Origin: an uncultured Clostridia bacterium | GTDB lineage: Bacteria > Bacillota > Clostridia > Christensenellales > Aristaeellaceae | Length of the DNA: 21,045 nucleotides | Direction: 5' to 3' | NCBI GenBank assembly: GCA_934663625.1 | Contig: CAKUKP010000052.1 | Span: 1 to 21,045, forward strand | In this document: positions 13,906 through 21,045 of the stretch, one piece after another | Layout: the number at the start of each line of letters is the position of its first letter | How positions within the stretch are numbered: the stretch's first letter is position 1 | Notes under the pieces: generated by a model | Seen by the model: only the letters and a program-made list of their open reading frames with translations | What the model was told of the DNA's origin: nothing | Databases searched by the model: none | Position numbers and translations under genes: made by a program

Positions 13906-13934
13906 TTGACTTTGCAGCGTCAATTTGTTAGAAT
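13906..13934 (+). promoter_or_regulatory. Promoter of the cooS-cooC-acsB operon
   Basis: TTGACT (13906-13911), 17-bp spacer and TAGAAT (13929-13934). The start site near 13941 leaves an untranslated leader of about 130 nt with two hairpins. Confidence 0.75.
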
Positions 13935-13946
13935 AACAGTATCCAT

Positions 13947-14014
13947 GATTGGGTCTGTGCGCCGTGTCGCTTCCCAATCGGAGCGGAAGTATATTTTCGT
14001 ATACCCCCTCCGCT
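13947..14014 (+). promoter_or_regulatory. Structured 5' leader of cooS
   Basis: Two stem-loops lie in the leader. The first pairs GATTGGG (13947-13953) with CCCAATC (13973-13979), with a possible inner GCG/CGC. The second pairs AGCGGA (13982-13987) with TCCGCT (14009-14014) and GTATA (13989-13993) with TATAC (14000-14004), with a TTTTCG loop. Neither is followed by a T-tract. The ribosome binding site (GGGAGGAAG, 14056-14064) is outside both. I recognise no known riboswitch. Confidence 0.45.
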
Positions 14015-14072
14015 GTACCTACACGGATGGTATGTTGTTTCACCAAATAATCTTTGGGAGGAAGAAGCTCTA

Positions 14073-15971
14073 ATGGAAATGAATAACAACACCTTTATCA
14101 CGCTTGAACAGATGGAGGCGGCGACCGACGCCCTGCTCGAAACCGGGAAGAAGGTCGGCGCCGATTCCTGGCAGCAGCGCGTTAAGAACCAGACGCCGCA
14201 CTGCAAGTTCGGCGAAGAGGGCATTTGCTGCCGCATCTGCTCCATGGGTCCCTGCCGCATCACTCCGAAATCTCCCCGCGGCATCTGCGGCTGCGACGCG
14301 GACGGCATTGTAGCGCGCAACTACCTGCGCTTCACCGCCGGCGGCTCCGCCACCCACTCCGACCACGGCCGTTCCATCGCGCACACGCTGTATCTGGCCA
14401 AGGAAGGCGGAAACTACCAGGTAAAGGATCCTGAAAAGCTGCTGCGCATCGCAAAGGAATGGGGCATTGAAACCGAAGGCCGCGATATCTATGAAGTTGC
14501 GCACGAGGTTGCCTACACCGGTCTTCTGGAATACGGCAAGCCCTTCGGCGTACAGCGTTTCCTGAAGCGCGCTCCCGAATCCCGTCAGGAAATCTGGGCG
14601 AAGAACGGCATCGAGCCCCGCGCGATTGACCGCGAGGTTTCCCAGTCCCTGCATATGACCCATATGGGCTGTTCCTCCCTACCCGAGGCGCTGGTTCGCC
14701 AGTCCCTGCGCGCCGGCCTGTCCGATGGCTGGGGCGGATCCATGATGGGCACCGAATTTTCCGACGTTCTGTTCGGAACGCCGAAGCCGATCGATACCAC
14801 CGCGAACATCGGCGTCATGGAAAAGGACATGGTAAACATCATTGTCCACGGCCATGATCCGTCGCTGTCCGAAATGATCGTATTCTACGCCAACGATCCC
14901 GAGATGATCGCGCTCGCCAAGGAACAGGGCGCGAAGGGCATCAACATCGCGGGCGTATGCTGCACCGCAAACGAAGTTGCGATGCGCCACGGCATCCCGA
15001 TGGCCGGCAACTTCCTGCAGCAGGAAAACGTGGTTCTGACGGGCGCATGCGAAGCCATCGTCGTCGATGTGCAGTGCATCTTCCCCGCGCTCGGCCCGCT
15101 TTCCAAGTGCTTCCACACCAAGTTCATCACCACCAGCCCGATCGCCCGCATGCCCGATTCCGAATTCATTGAATTCCATGAGGAAACCGCCGGCGAAAAC
15201 GCAAAGAAGATCGTCGAAATGGCGATCCGCAACTTCAAGAACCGCAAACCGGAGCTGGTAAACATTCCGCAGCTTAAGGCCAACGCAACCGTAGGTTATT
15301 CCGTCGAAGCCATCAAGAAGTGTCTGGACGGCGTTACCAACAGCCACGTTGATCCCACCAACACCATGCTGCCCCTGATCGACTGCGTAAAGGCCGGCGT
15401 TCTGCGCGGCGCGGTCGCGATGGTTGGCTGCAACAACCCGAAGGTACGCCCCGACACCGCCCATATCGAGCTGATGAAGAAGCTGATCGCGAACGATATC
15501 ATCGTGATCGTGTCCGGCTGCTCCGCGCAGGCGGCGGGCAAGGCAGGTCTGCTCTCCAAGGAAGCCAAATCGCTGTGCGGCGAAGGTCTGCGCCGCGTAT
15601 GCGAACTGGTTGACATTCCGCCGATCCTGCACATGGGCTCCTGTGTTGATATTTCCCGTATGATGATCCTCGCCAGCGATATCGCCAAGGATTGGGGCAT
15701 CGATATTGCCCAGGTTCCGGTCGTCGGCTGCGCGCCCGAATGGATGTCCGAAAAAGCGGTTTCCATCGGCAACTACGTCGTCGCCACCGGTATCGACACC
15801 TATCTGGGCGTTAACCCCTACACCAAGGGCGGTCCCGCGGTGGAAGGCCTGCTGCAGGGCTCCATCAAGGACTGGGTCGGCGCAAACTTCACCGTTGAAA
15901 CCGATATCGAAAAGCTGGGCGATCTCATGATCGATGCGATCGAAGAAAAGCGTGCAGCACTGAACATCTGA
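14073..15971 (+). CDS. cooS: Anaerobic (Ni-Fe) carbon monoxide dehydrogenase, catalytic subunit
   Basis: A 632-residue enzyme that interconverts CO and CO2 and supplies CO to acetyl-CoA synthase. The N-terminal cysteines for the B and D clusters are present: Cys44, 52, 53, 56, 61 and 72/74. Likely C-cluster (Ni-4Fe-5S) ligands by family pattern are His261 (VHGHDP), Cys297 (GVCCTANE), Cys335 (VDVQC), Cys453 (MVGCNN), Cys483 (SGCSAQ) and Cys524 (MGSC). The proton-relay lysine is probably Lys561 (SEKA), with histidines 95 and 98 near the N-terminus. All expected ligands are kept, so the enzyme should be active. It is first in an operon with cooC and acsB, which makes the acsA role (CODH of the ACS complex) likely. 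ATG at 14073 is used; 14079 is an alternative. Confidence 0.97.
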   Translation: MEMNNNTFITLEQMEAATDALLETGKKVGADSWQQRVKNQTPHCKFGEEGICCRICSMGPCRITPKSPRGICGCDADGIVARNYLRFTAGGSATHSDHGRSIAHTLYLAKEGGNYQVKDPEKLLRIAKEWGIETEGRDIYEVAHEVAYTGLLEYGKPFGVQRFLKRAPESRQEIWAKNGIEPRAIDREVSQSLHMTHMGCSSLPEALVRQSLRAGLSDGWGGSMMGTEFSDVLFGTPKPIDTTANIGVMEKDMVNIIVHGHDPSLSEMIVFYANDPEMIALAKEQGAKGINIAGVCCTANEVAMRHGIPMAGNFLQQENVVLTGACEAIVVDVQCIFPALGPLSKCFHTKFITTSPIARMPDSEFIEFHEETAGENAKKIVEMAIRNFKNRKPELVNIPQLKANATVGYSVEAIKKCLDGVTNSHVDPTNTMLPLIDCVKAGVLRGAVAMVGCNNPKVRPDTAHIELMKKLIANDIIVIVSGCSAQAAGKAGLLSKEAKSLCGEGLRRVCELVDIPPILHMGSCVDISRMMILASDIAKDWGIDIAQVPVVGCAPEWMSEKAVSIGNYVVATGIDTYLGVNPYTKGGPAVEGLLQGSIKDWVGANFTVETDIEKLGDLMIDAIEEKRAALNI

Positions 15972-16007
15972 TCCGGGTACGCCGGATTCTGAAAGGATCT
16001 TTGCACT

Positions 16008-16778
16008 ATGAAAGTTGCGATTACCGGCAAGGGCGGCGTTGGCAAAACCACGCTTTCCGCGGTTCTTGCCCGTTTGTACGCAAGCGAAGGACGGCCTGTG
16101 CTGGCGGCGGACGTGGATCCGGACGCCAATCTGGGGCTGGCGCTGGGATTTTCGGAGGAGGAAGTTAATTCCATCGTACCGATTTCCAAAATGCGCAAGC
16201 TGGTAGAAGAACGCACGGGCGCGAACAACCTGAATAAACTCTTCAAGCTCAACCCGCAGGTAAGCGATATCCCCGACGCATACGCGAAGGAGATCAACGG
16301 CGTAAAGCTGCTGGTGATGGGCACGGTAGAAACCGGCGGCAGCGGCTGCGTATGTCCTGAGCACGTAATGCTGAAGGCCATTTTAACCAGCCTTGTATTC
16401 CGCAAGGACGATGTGGTGATCATGGATATGGAAGCCGGACTCGAGCATCTGGGCAGAGGCACGGCGAGCATGATGGATCAGTTCATCGTGGTGATTGAAC
16501 CGGGCGCGCGCAGCGTGCAAACCTACCAGAAGGTACGCCAGCTGGCGGCTGATCTGGGCATCACGCGGGTGCGCGTGGTCGCCAATAAGGTGCGCACGCC
16601 AGAGGATGAGGAATTCATCCGAAGCCGCATTCCGGAGGACGTGCTGCTGGGCATGATTCACTACAATGCAGAGGTGATCGACGCGGATCGACGCGGCGTA
16701 TCCCCCTTCGATGTGAGCGCCGCCGCAGTTGAAGAGATTCGGGCGATCAAAGATCGAATCGACAACGAGAAGAATTGA
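16008..16778 (+). CDS. cooC: CODH maturation ATPase, nickel insertion
   Basis: A 256-residue MinD/SIMIBI-class ATPase. The deviant Walker A GKGGVGKTT is at 7-15, and the DVDPDANLG switch is near 35-43. The CxC motif (GCVCPEH, Cys114 and Cys116) binds metal at the dimer interface in CooC. Walker B-like IMDMEAGLEHLGRG is near 137-150. In this family ATP-driven dimerisation delivers nickel to apo-CODH. It lies 36 bp after cooS and 24 bp before acsB with no terminator between, and AAAGGATC serves as its ribosome binding site. Paralogues named AcsF have the same motifs; with both cooS and acsB in the operon it may serve either protein. Confidence 0.94.
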   Translation: MKVAITGKGGVGKTTLSAVLARLYASEGRPVLAADVDPDANLGLALGFSEEEVNSIVPISKMRKLVEERTGANNLNKLFKLNPQVSDIPDAYAKEINGVKLLVMGTVETGGSGCVCPEHVMLKAILTSLVFRKDDVVIMDMEAGLEHLGRGTASMMDQFIVVIEPGARSVQTYQKVRQLAADLGITRVRVVANKVRTPEDEEFIRSRIPEDVLLGMIHYNAEVIDADRRGVSPFDVSAAAVEEIRAIKDRIDNEKN

Positions 16779-16802
16779 AACATGAAAGGAATGAGAACAT
16801 AG

Positions 16803-18932
16803 ATGGGTCTGTTTGACAGAGTATTCCGCGGTTCCGACGAAATGTACTTCAAGGCTGAATCGGAGCTGAATCAGGTTATCGCCGAGCTGGGTGAAGACGC
16901 CCCCATGACTATGCCCGATACCGCTTATTTCCTCGCCTGCATCTATGCCTACCTGGGCAAGAAGGTTACCAAGCTGAGCGAGCTGAAGGAAGCGCTGGCG
17001 GATCTGCGCGCCATGATGGGCCGCACCTACCGCACCAAGTCCATCTTCGACAGCGGCGTTGCTACCGCCTGCTGCGCGGAAGTAATCGAAGCGTGCAAGT
17101 ATGCCCGCAATCCCAAGCCCTATGAGGGCACCCAGTACCATGGCCATTTCACCGACGCCGAGGTGCGCGAGCTGGGCGTTCCGCTGGTTACCCGCGATAT
17201 CCCCGGATTCGTGGTTATGATCGGCCCCGCTCCCTCCGTTGAAGAAGCGGTTGAAACCGTGAAGGGCTATCAGTCCCGCGGTATCTTCGTATTCATGATC
17301 GGCGGCATCATCGATCAGGTGCATTCCGCGGGCGTTGCCACCGGCTTCCCGGTACGCGTTGTTCCCGTCGGCGATGATATCTGGTCCGTCGGCCACATCA
17401 TCTCCCTGGTAACCCGCGCGACCATGATCTTCGGCGCGACCACTCCGGGCGATGCGGAAGCATTCCATGATTACACCATGAAGCGCATCTTCGCGTTCGT
17501 CAACGCCTATGCGCCGGTAAACGATATCACCGTTGCCTGCGGCGCGGGCGCGATCAAGCTGGGCTTCCCGGTCATCACCAACGATACCGATGATATGTGG
17601 GCGGTTCCGAAGTCCCTGATCATCAACACCAATACCAAGGATTGGATCGAAACTTCTCTGGAAGCGCGCGATATCAAGATCAAGGTCACCAACATCGATA
17701 TCCCCGTGGCGTATTCCTCCGCGTTCGAAGGCGAAATCATCCGCCGCAAGGATATGCAGATCGAAATGGACGGTTCCCGCGTAGACTGTCTGGAACTTGT
17801 TCAGACCAAGGAAGCGCACGAGATCGAAGATCACGCCATCATCGTGGAAGGTCCCGACTTCGACAGCTTCGAATTCGGCAGCAAGATCCCGATCGCCTAT
17901 ATCGTGGATGTTGCGGGCAAGAACATGCAGACCGACTTCGAAGGCGTTATGGAGCGTAAGTTCCACAGCTTCCTGAACTGCATCGAAGGCGTTATGCACA
18001 CCGGCCAGCGCGATATGATCCGTATCCGCGTGAGCAAGGCCGCGTTTGACGCGGGCTTCCGTGCAAAGCACATCGGCGAGGTTCTGTACGCCAAGATCAA
18101 GAGCGATTTCGACGCCGTTGTCGATAAGTGCCAGGTGCGCATCTACACCGATCCGGAAAAGGTGAAGGAACTGCGCGAAATGGGCAACCGCGTATTCGAT
18201 CATCGCGACGAGCGCCTGAAGAGCCTGACCGATGAATCCGTAGACGTATTCTACACCTGCATTCTGTGCCAGGCGTTCTCCCCCTCGCACGTCTGCATCG
18301 TTACCCCCGAGCGTCTGGGTCTGTGCGGCGCCGTTTCCTGGCTGGACGCGAAGGCCACCAACGAACTGGATCCGCAGGGTCCCTGCCAGATCGTTCCCAA
18401 GACCCGTCCGATCGACGAGCGTCTGGGCTCCTACGAGGACGTAAACGAAGCCGTATTCAAGTACTCCCACGGCGCGCTGGAAAAGGTAACGCTGTACTCC
18501 ATCATGGAAGATCCCATGACCAGCTGCGGCTGCTTCGAGTGCATCTGCGGTATCGAACCGCTGAGCAACGGCGTGGTCATCGTCAACCGCGAACATGCTG
18601 GCATGACACCTCTGGGCATGACCTTCTCCGAAATGGCTTCCATGACCGGCGGCGGCGTGCAGACTCCGGGCTTCATGGGTCACGGCAAGCACTTCATCGC
18701 TTCCAAGAAGTTCATGAAGGCGGAAGGCGGTCTCGCCCGTATCGTATGGCTGCCGAAGGCGCTGAAGGATCAGGTGAAGGATCGCCTGAACGAATCCGCG
18801 TTCGAGCTGTACGGCATCGAGAACTTTGCCGATATGATCGCCGATGAAACCGTTACCGAGGATATGGAAGAGCTCTACGCCTTCCTGACCGAGAAGGGTC
18901 ATCCGGTACTCGGCATGGAACCCCTGATGTAA
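16803..18932 (+). CDS. acsB: Acetyl-CoA synthase (CODH/ACS complex, bacterial AcsB)
   Basis: A 709-residue protein of full bacterial AcsB length, with the N-terminal CODH-contact domain that archaeal CdhC lacks. It condenses CO, a methyl group from the corrinoid protein and CoA into acetyl-CoA. The A-cluster ligands are intact: Cys486, 489, 498 and 508 for the [4Fe-4S] part, and Cys575-Gly576-Cys577 for the nickel sites. These six positions are offset by exactly 20 from the well-known Moorella residues (506, 509, 518, 528, 595, 597). It is last in the operon and followed by a strong terminator. The corrinoid protein subunits and methyltransferase are absent here and must be encoded elsewhere if the Wood-Ljungdahl pathway is complete. 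Confidence 0.98.
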   Translation: MGLFDRVFRGSDEMYFKAESELNQVIAELGEDAPMTMPDTAYFLACIYAYLGKKVTKLSELKEALADLRAMMGRTYRTKSIFDSGVATACCAEVIEACKYARNPKPYEGTQYHGHFTDAEVRELGVPLVTRDIPGFVVMIGPAPSVEEAVETVKGYQSRGIFVFMIGGIIDQVHSAGVATGFPVRVVPVGDDIWSVGHIISLVTRATMIFGATTPGDAEAFHDYTMKRIFAFVNAYAPVNDITVACGAGAIKLGFPVITNDTDDMWAVPKSLIINTNTKDWIETSLEARDIKIKVTNIDIPVAYSSAFEGEIIRRKDMQIEMDGSRVDCLELVQTKEAHEIEDHAIIVEGPDFDSFEFGSKIPIAYIVDVAGKNMQTDFEGVMERKFHSFLNCIEGVMHTGQRDMIRIRVSKAAFDAGFRAKHIGEVLYAKIKSDFDAVVDKCQVRIYTDPEKVKELREMGNRVFDHRDERLKSLTDESVDVFYTCILCQAFSPSHVCIVTPERLGLCGAVSWLDAKATNELDPQGPCQIVPKTRPIDERLGSYEDVNEAVFKYSHGALEKVTLYSIMEDPMTSCGCFECICGIEPLSNGVVIVNREHAGMTPLGMTFSEMASMTGGGVQTPGFMGHGKHFIASKKFMKAEGGLARIVWLPKALKDQVKDRLNESAFELYGIENFADMIADETVTEDMEELYAFLTEKGHPVLGMEPLM

Positions 18933-18947
18933 TTCAAATCAGTATTG

Positions 18948-18976
18948 CGGGAGAGGTAAAACCTCTCCCGTTTTTT
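18948..18976 (+). terminator. Strong terminator after acsB
   Basis: Perfect 10-bp arms CGGGAGAGGT/ACCTCTCCCG around AAA, followed by six T residues (18971-18976). It ends only 15 bp before the next start codon. Confidence 0.95.
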
Positions 18977-18991
18977 GCAGGTGATTTTATT

Positions 18992-19531
18992 ATGTTGGAT
19001 AAAAAAGCGCTGCGCCGCGAAATCGGCGCGAAGAAGCGCGCCATGACGCAGGAACAGATCGAAAGCTACAGCCGCCAGCTGTGCGCGAAGCTGTACGATA
19101 CGGACGCTTATCTTAACGCAAAATCAATCTATATCTACCTTCCCTACAATCAGGAGGTGCGCACATGGGAAATCTTCCACCGCGCCATTGCGGATGGCAA
19201 GCGCGTGGCAGTGCCGAAGGTGTACGGCGATGAAATGCGCTTTCTGTGGATCGATGATCTGCAGAAGCTCGCGCCCGGCGGCTGGGATATTCCCGAACCG
19301 ACCTACGATGAACCCATCGCGGACGATGAAACGGCGCTGATTCTGATGCCCGGACTCGCCTTCGATCCGGAGGGACACCGCATCGGCTATGGCGGCGGCT
19401 TCTACGATAAATATCTTGAAAAGCACCCAAACCACCCGCTGATCGCGCTGTGCTATCCCTTCCAGATGCTAAATCATCTGGAGGTCGAAGCGCATGATAT
19501 CCCCGTGGATCAGGTCATTTGCGCGGAATAA
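18992..19531 (+). CDS. 5-formyltetrahydrofolate cyclo-ligase
   Basis: A 179-residue protein of normal family length. It uses ATP to convert 5-formyl-THF to 5,10-methenyl-THF, returning a dead-end folate to the one-carbon pool. The family pattern is present: N-terminal KKALRREIGAKKRAM, the YLPYNQEV segment, and the C-terminal nucleotide-binding stretch PGLAFDPEGHRIGYGGGFYD near 119-139. AGGTGAT precedes the ATG. It sits 59 bp after acsB, but the strong terminator fills most of that gap and no promoter is visible, so expression would need read-through. The link to the ACS operon is metabolic as well as positional, since THF carries the methyl branch. Also known as fau/ygfA/MTHFS; the local name is left open. 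Confidence 0.95.
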   Translation: MLDKKALRREIGAKKRAMTQEQIESYSRQLCAKLYDTDAYLNAKSIYIYLPYNQEVRTWEIFHRAIADGKRVAVPKVYGDEMRFLWIDDLQKLAPGGWDIPEPTYDEPIADDETALILMPGLAFDPEGHRIGYGGGFYDKYLEKHPNHPLIALCYPFQMLNHLEVEAHDIPVDQVICAE

Positions 19532-19595
19532 TACCACGAAAAAAGCAGCGCGATATGATCATGTCGAAGAAGATGGCGTTTTCTCGTAAAAAAAC

Positions 19596-19624
19596 TTGAA
19601 ATACGCTGGAAATAATTGTATAAT
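19596..19624 (+). promoter_or_regulatory. Promoter of the LRR protein gene
   Basis: TTGAAA (19596-19601), 17 bp and a perfect TATAAT (19619-19624), 37 bp before the ATG. Confidence 0.8.
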
Positions 19625-19661
19625 TATGGCAATAAGGATTTACATTGTGGGAGGTATACAC

Positions 19662-21045
19662 ATGAAGAACATCCGGCTTTGGATCGCAGCAGCCGTAATT
19701 ATGCTTGCACTGCTCTGCATAGGCGCGGCGTCGGCGGAAATCATCGCATCCGGCGATTGCGGCGCGGAAGGCGATAATGTTACATGGACGCTTGATTCGG
19801 AAGGCGTTCTGTCCATCACAGGAACGGGCGCGATGGCGGATTATGGTTATGATCAAGGAAGTTTTTCTCCAGCCACCCCTTGGAGATACCGCACTGACAA
19901 AATCGAATCGGTAATCATTTCCGATGGTGTAACCAACATCGGCGAGGGCGTGTTCTATGATTGCAGCAGTTTGAGGGGCATTGTAATTTCCAACAGTGTG
20001 ACCAATATTGGTGATGATGCCTTCAGTTATTGCAGCAGCTTGACGAGCATAGTAATTCCCGATAGCGTGACCTTCATGGGTGATTCTGCGTTTTCCGGAT
20101 GCAGCAGTCTGACGAACATTGTAATCCCCGACGGAGTGAGGAACATCGGAACCTATTCGTTTCATGGTTGCAACAAACTTACAAGTATAACGATTCCAAG
20201 CGGTGTGACCAGCATCGGTTATTCTGCATTCTCCAACTGCAACAACCTAACGAGCATTGCGATCCCCGACAGCGTAACCAGCATCGGTGATTATGCGTTC
20301 TCCGGATGTAGCAGCCTGACGAGCGTTGTACTCCCCAACAACTTGACCAGCATCGGCAATGGTGCATTTTCTGTTTGCAGCAGCTTGACGAGCATCGTAA
20401 TTCCCGATAGCGTAACAAACATTGGCAATTCTGCGTTCAAAAATTGCCCCGCAAAACTGCGTTGTACATTTAATGGGCAGGCTGCAAAAGCAATTAATGA
20501 TTATGGAGCATCGTATTGTTTACCGGACAACGATCTACTTTATTTCAAAGGTCAATCCATTTCAGGTTGCGATTCGAATGCGGTAAACGTTACGATTCCT
20601 GATGGTGTAACCGGCATCGGCAGTGGTGCGTTTTCCGGATGCAGCAGCTTGACAAGCGTTACGATTTCCGACAGTGTAACCAGCATTGGTAGCTATGCAT
20701 TCCAAGCTTGTAACAGTCTTATGAGCATTGTGATCCCCGACAGCGTGACCAATATTGGCGTTGATGCATTCAACAATTGTCCCGCCAAACTGCGCTGTAC
20801 ATTCAATGGTCAGGCTGCAAAAGCAATTAATAGTTATGGAGCATCGTATTGTTTGCTGGACAACGATTTGCTCTATTTCAAAGGGCAATCCGTTTCGGAC
20901 TGCGATTCGAGTGCGGTAAGCGTTACGATTCCTGACGTTGTAACCGGCATCGGCGATTCTGCGTTTTCCAGATGCAGCAGCCTGACGAGCATCGTAATCC
21001 CTGACAGCGTGACTGATATCGGCGATTCTGCGTTCTCCAACTGCA
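19662..21045 (+). CDS. BspA-like leucine-rich repeat surface protein (3' end beyond window)
   Basis: My translation is open from the ATG at 19662 to the window edge (461 codons, no stop). GGGAGG precedes the start. Residues 1-25 form a signal peptide (MKNIRLW, hydrophobic core, ASA cleavage). A short N-terminal domain (about 26-80, with VTWTLDSEGVLSITGTGAM) is followed by 23-residue repeats of the LRR_5/BspA type with the core SLTSIVIPDSVTSIG-x-x-AFSGCS. Cys recurs at the same place in nearly every repeat. Two 111-codon modules contain a non-LRR spacer starting NCPAKLRCTFNGQAAKAIN. Such proteins are exported and often bind host or polymer surfaces. Any C-terminal anchor is outside the window. 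Confidence 0.88.
   Translation, partial: MKNIRLWIAAAVIMLALLCIGAASAEIIASGDCGAEGDNVTWTLDSEGVLSITGTGAMADYGYDQGSFSPATPWRYRTDKIESVIISDGVTNIGEGVFYDCSSLRGIVISNSVTNIGDDAFSYCSSLTSIVIPDSVTFMGDSAFSGCSSLTNIVIPDGVRNIGTYSFHGCNKLTSITIPSGVTSIGYSAFSNCNNLTSIAIPDSVTSIGDYAFSGCSSLTSVVLPNNLTSIGNGAFSVCSSLTSIVIPDSVTNIGNSAFKNCPAKLRCTFNGQAAKAINDYGASYCLPDNDLLYFKGQSISGCDSNAVNVTIPDGVTGIGSGAFSGCSSLTSVTISDSVTSIGSYAFQACNSLMSIVIPDSVTNIGVDAFNNCPAKLRCTFNGQAAKAINSYGASYCLLDNDLLYFKGQSVSDCDSSAVSVTIPDVVTGIGDSAFSRCSSLTSIVIPDSVTDIGDSAFSNC
20442..21045 (+). repeat. 333-bp tandem module inside the LRR gene
   Basis: The segment beginning at 20442 recurs at 20775, exactly 333 bp (111 codons) later. The first 19 encoded residues are identical and most differences are synonymous. 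Each module is a roughly 60-residue spacer plus LRR repeats; the second module is cut by the window end. Confidence 0.85.

Noticed and set aside
13947..14014. NiCo riboswitch in front of cooS
   Set aside because: Attractive because CODH needs nickel, but I cannot find the conserved junction sequences of that class.
16383..18902. 839-codon minus-strand open frame opposite cooC and acsB
   Set aside because: It crosses two clearly real genes, has no recognisable domain or ribosome site, and its composition is that of an antisense shadow. The 561-codon frame at 14679-16364 opposite cooS is rejected for the same reason.
19900..21045. Regular short repeats that could look like a CRISPR array
   Set aside because: The 69-base periodicity is in frame and encodes 23-residue LRR units. 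There are no identical repeats with unique spacers.

Overview
The window reads as chromosomal DNA of an anaerobic, moderately GC-rich Bacillota (Clostridia-type) bacterium, probably an uncultured gut or rumen lineage. This is inferred from strong AGGAGG-type ribosome binding sites, sigma-A-like promoters (TTGACA/TATAAT), a DUF1836 regulator, a PadR/HAAS pair, a BspA-like leucine-rich surface protein, a Bacillus-type SOS box at uvrB, and a nickel CO dehydrogenase/acetyl-CoA synthase operon. No phage, transposase, CRISPR or plasmid gene is visible.

Layout. (1) 1-500: four tRNA genes on the minus strand (Arg-TCT, His-GTG, Gln-TTG, Lys-TTT) with a promoter, an internal terminator and a final terminator. 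(2) 580-3514: an exported WG-repeat protein (+), converging and overlapping with a D-Ala-D-Ala carboxypeptidase (-), preceded by a DUF1836 regulator (-). (3) 3578-4718: an SGNH/GDSL hydrolase whose promoter holds a near-perfect palindrome, then thioredoxin. (4) 4701-5121: a 0.4-kb non-coding stretch made almost entirely of hairpins, with imperfect terminal inverted repeats and flanked by two copies of the trxA coding tail. It is followed by an SOS box and a terminator just ahead of uvrB. (5) 5163-10004: uvrB-uvrA. (6) 10100-12569: a membrane-anchored Pro/Thr-rich protein and a DUF2142-like polytopic membrane protein. (7) 12653-13187: PadR regulator and a minimal HAAS-domain protein (-). (8) 13361-18932: a four-cluster ferredoxin (-) divergent from cooS-cooC-acsB (+). 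(9) 18992-19531: 5-formyl-THF cyclo-ligase. (10) 19662-end: a BspA-like LRR protein cut by the window edge.

How the genes work together. CooS (CODH) reduces CO2 to CO or oxidises CO, CooC is the ATPase for nickel loading of CODH, and AcsB joins CO, a methyl group and CoA to make acetyl-CoA. The divergent CooF/HycB-type ferredoxin is a good candidate electron carrier. The adjacent formyl-THF enzyme touches the folate pool that supplies the methyl branch. No corrinoid protein (AcsCD), methyltransferase (AcsE) or other methyl-branch enzyme lies in the window. UvrA and UvrB form nucleotide-excision repair, probably under LexA control.

The least explained part is the multi-hairpin element between trxA and uvrB. 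The structured leader of cooS, the hairpin that buries the carboxypeptidase ribosome binding site, the palindrome at the SGNH promoter, and the terminator placed directly in front of the formyl-THF cyclo-ligase are further regulatory leads.
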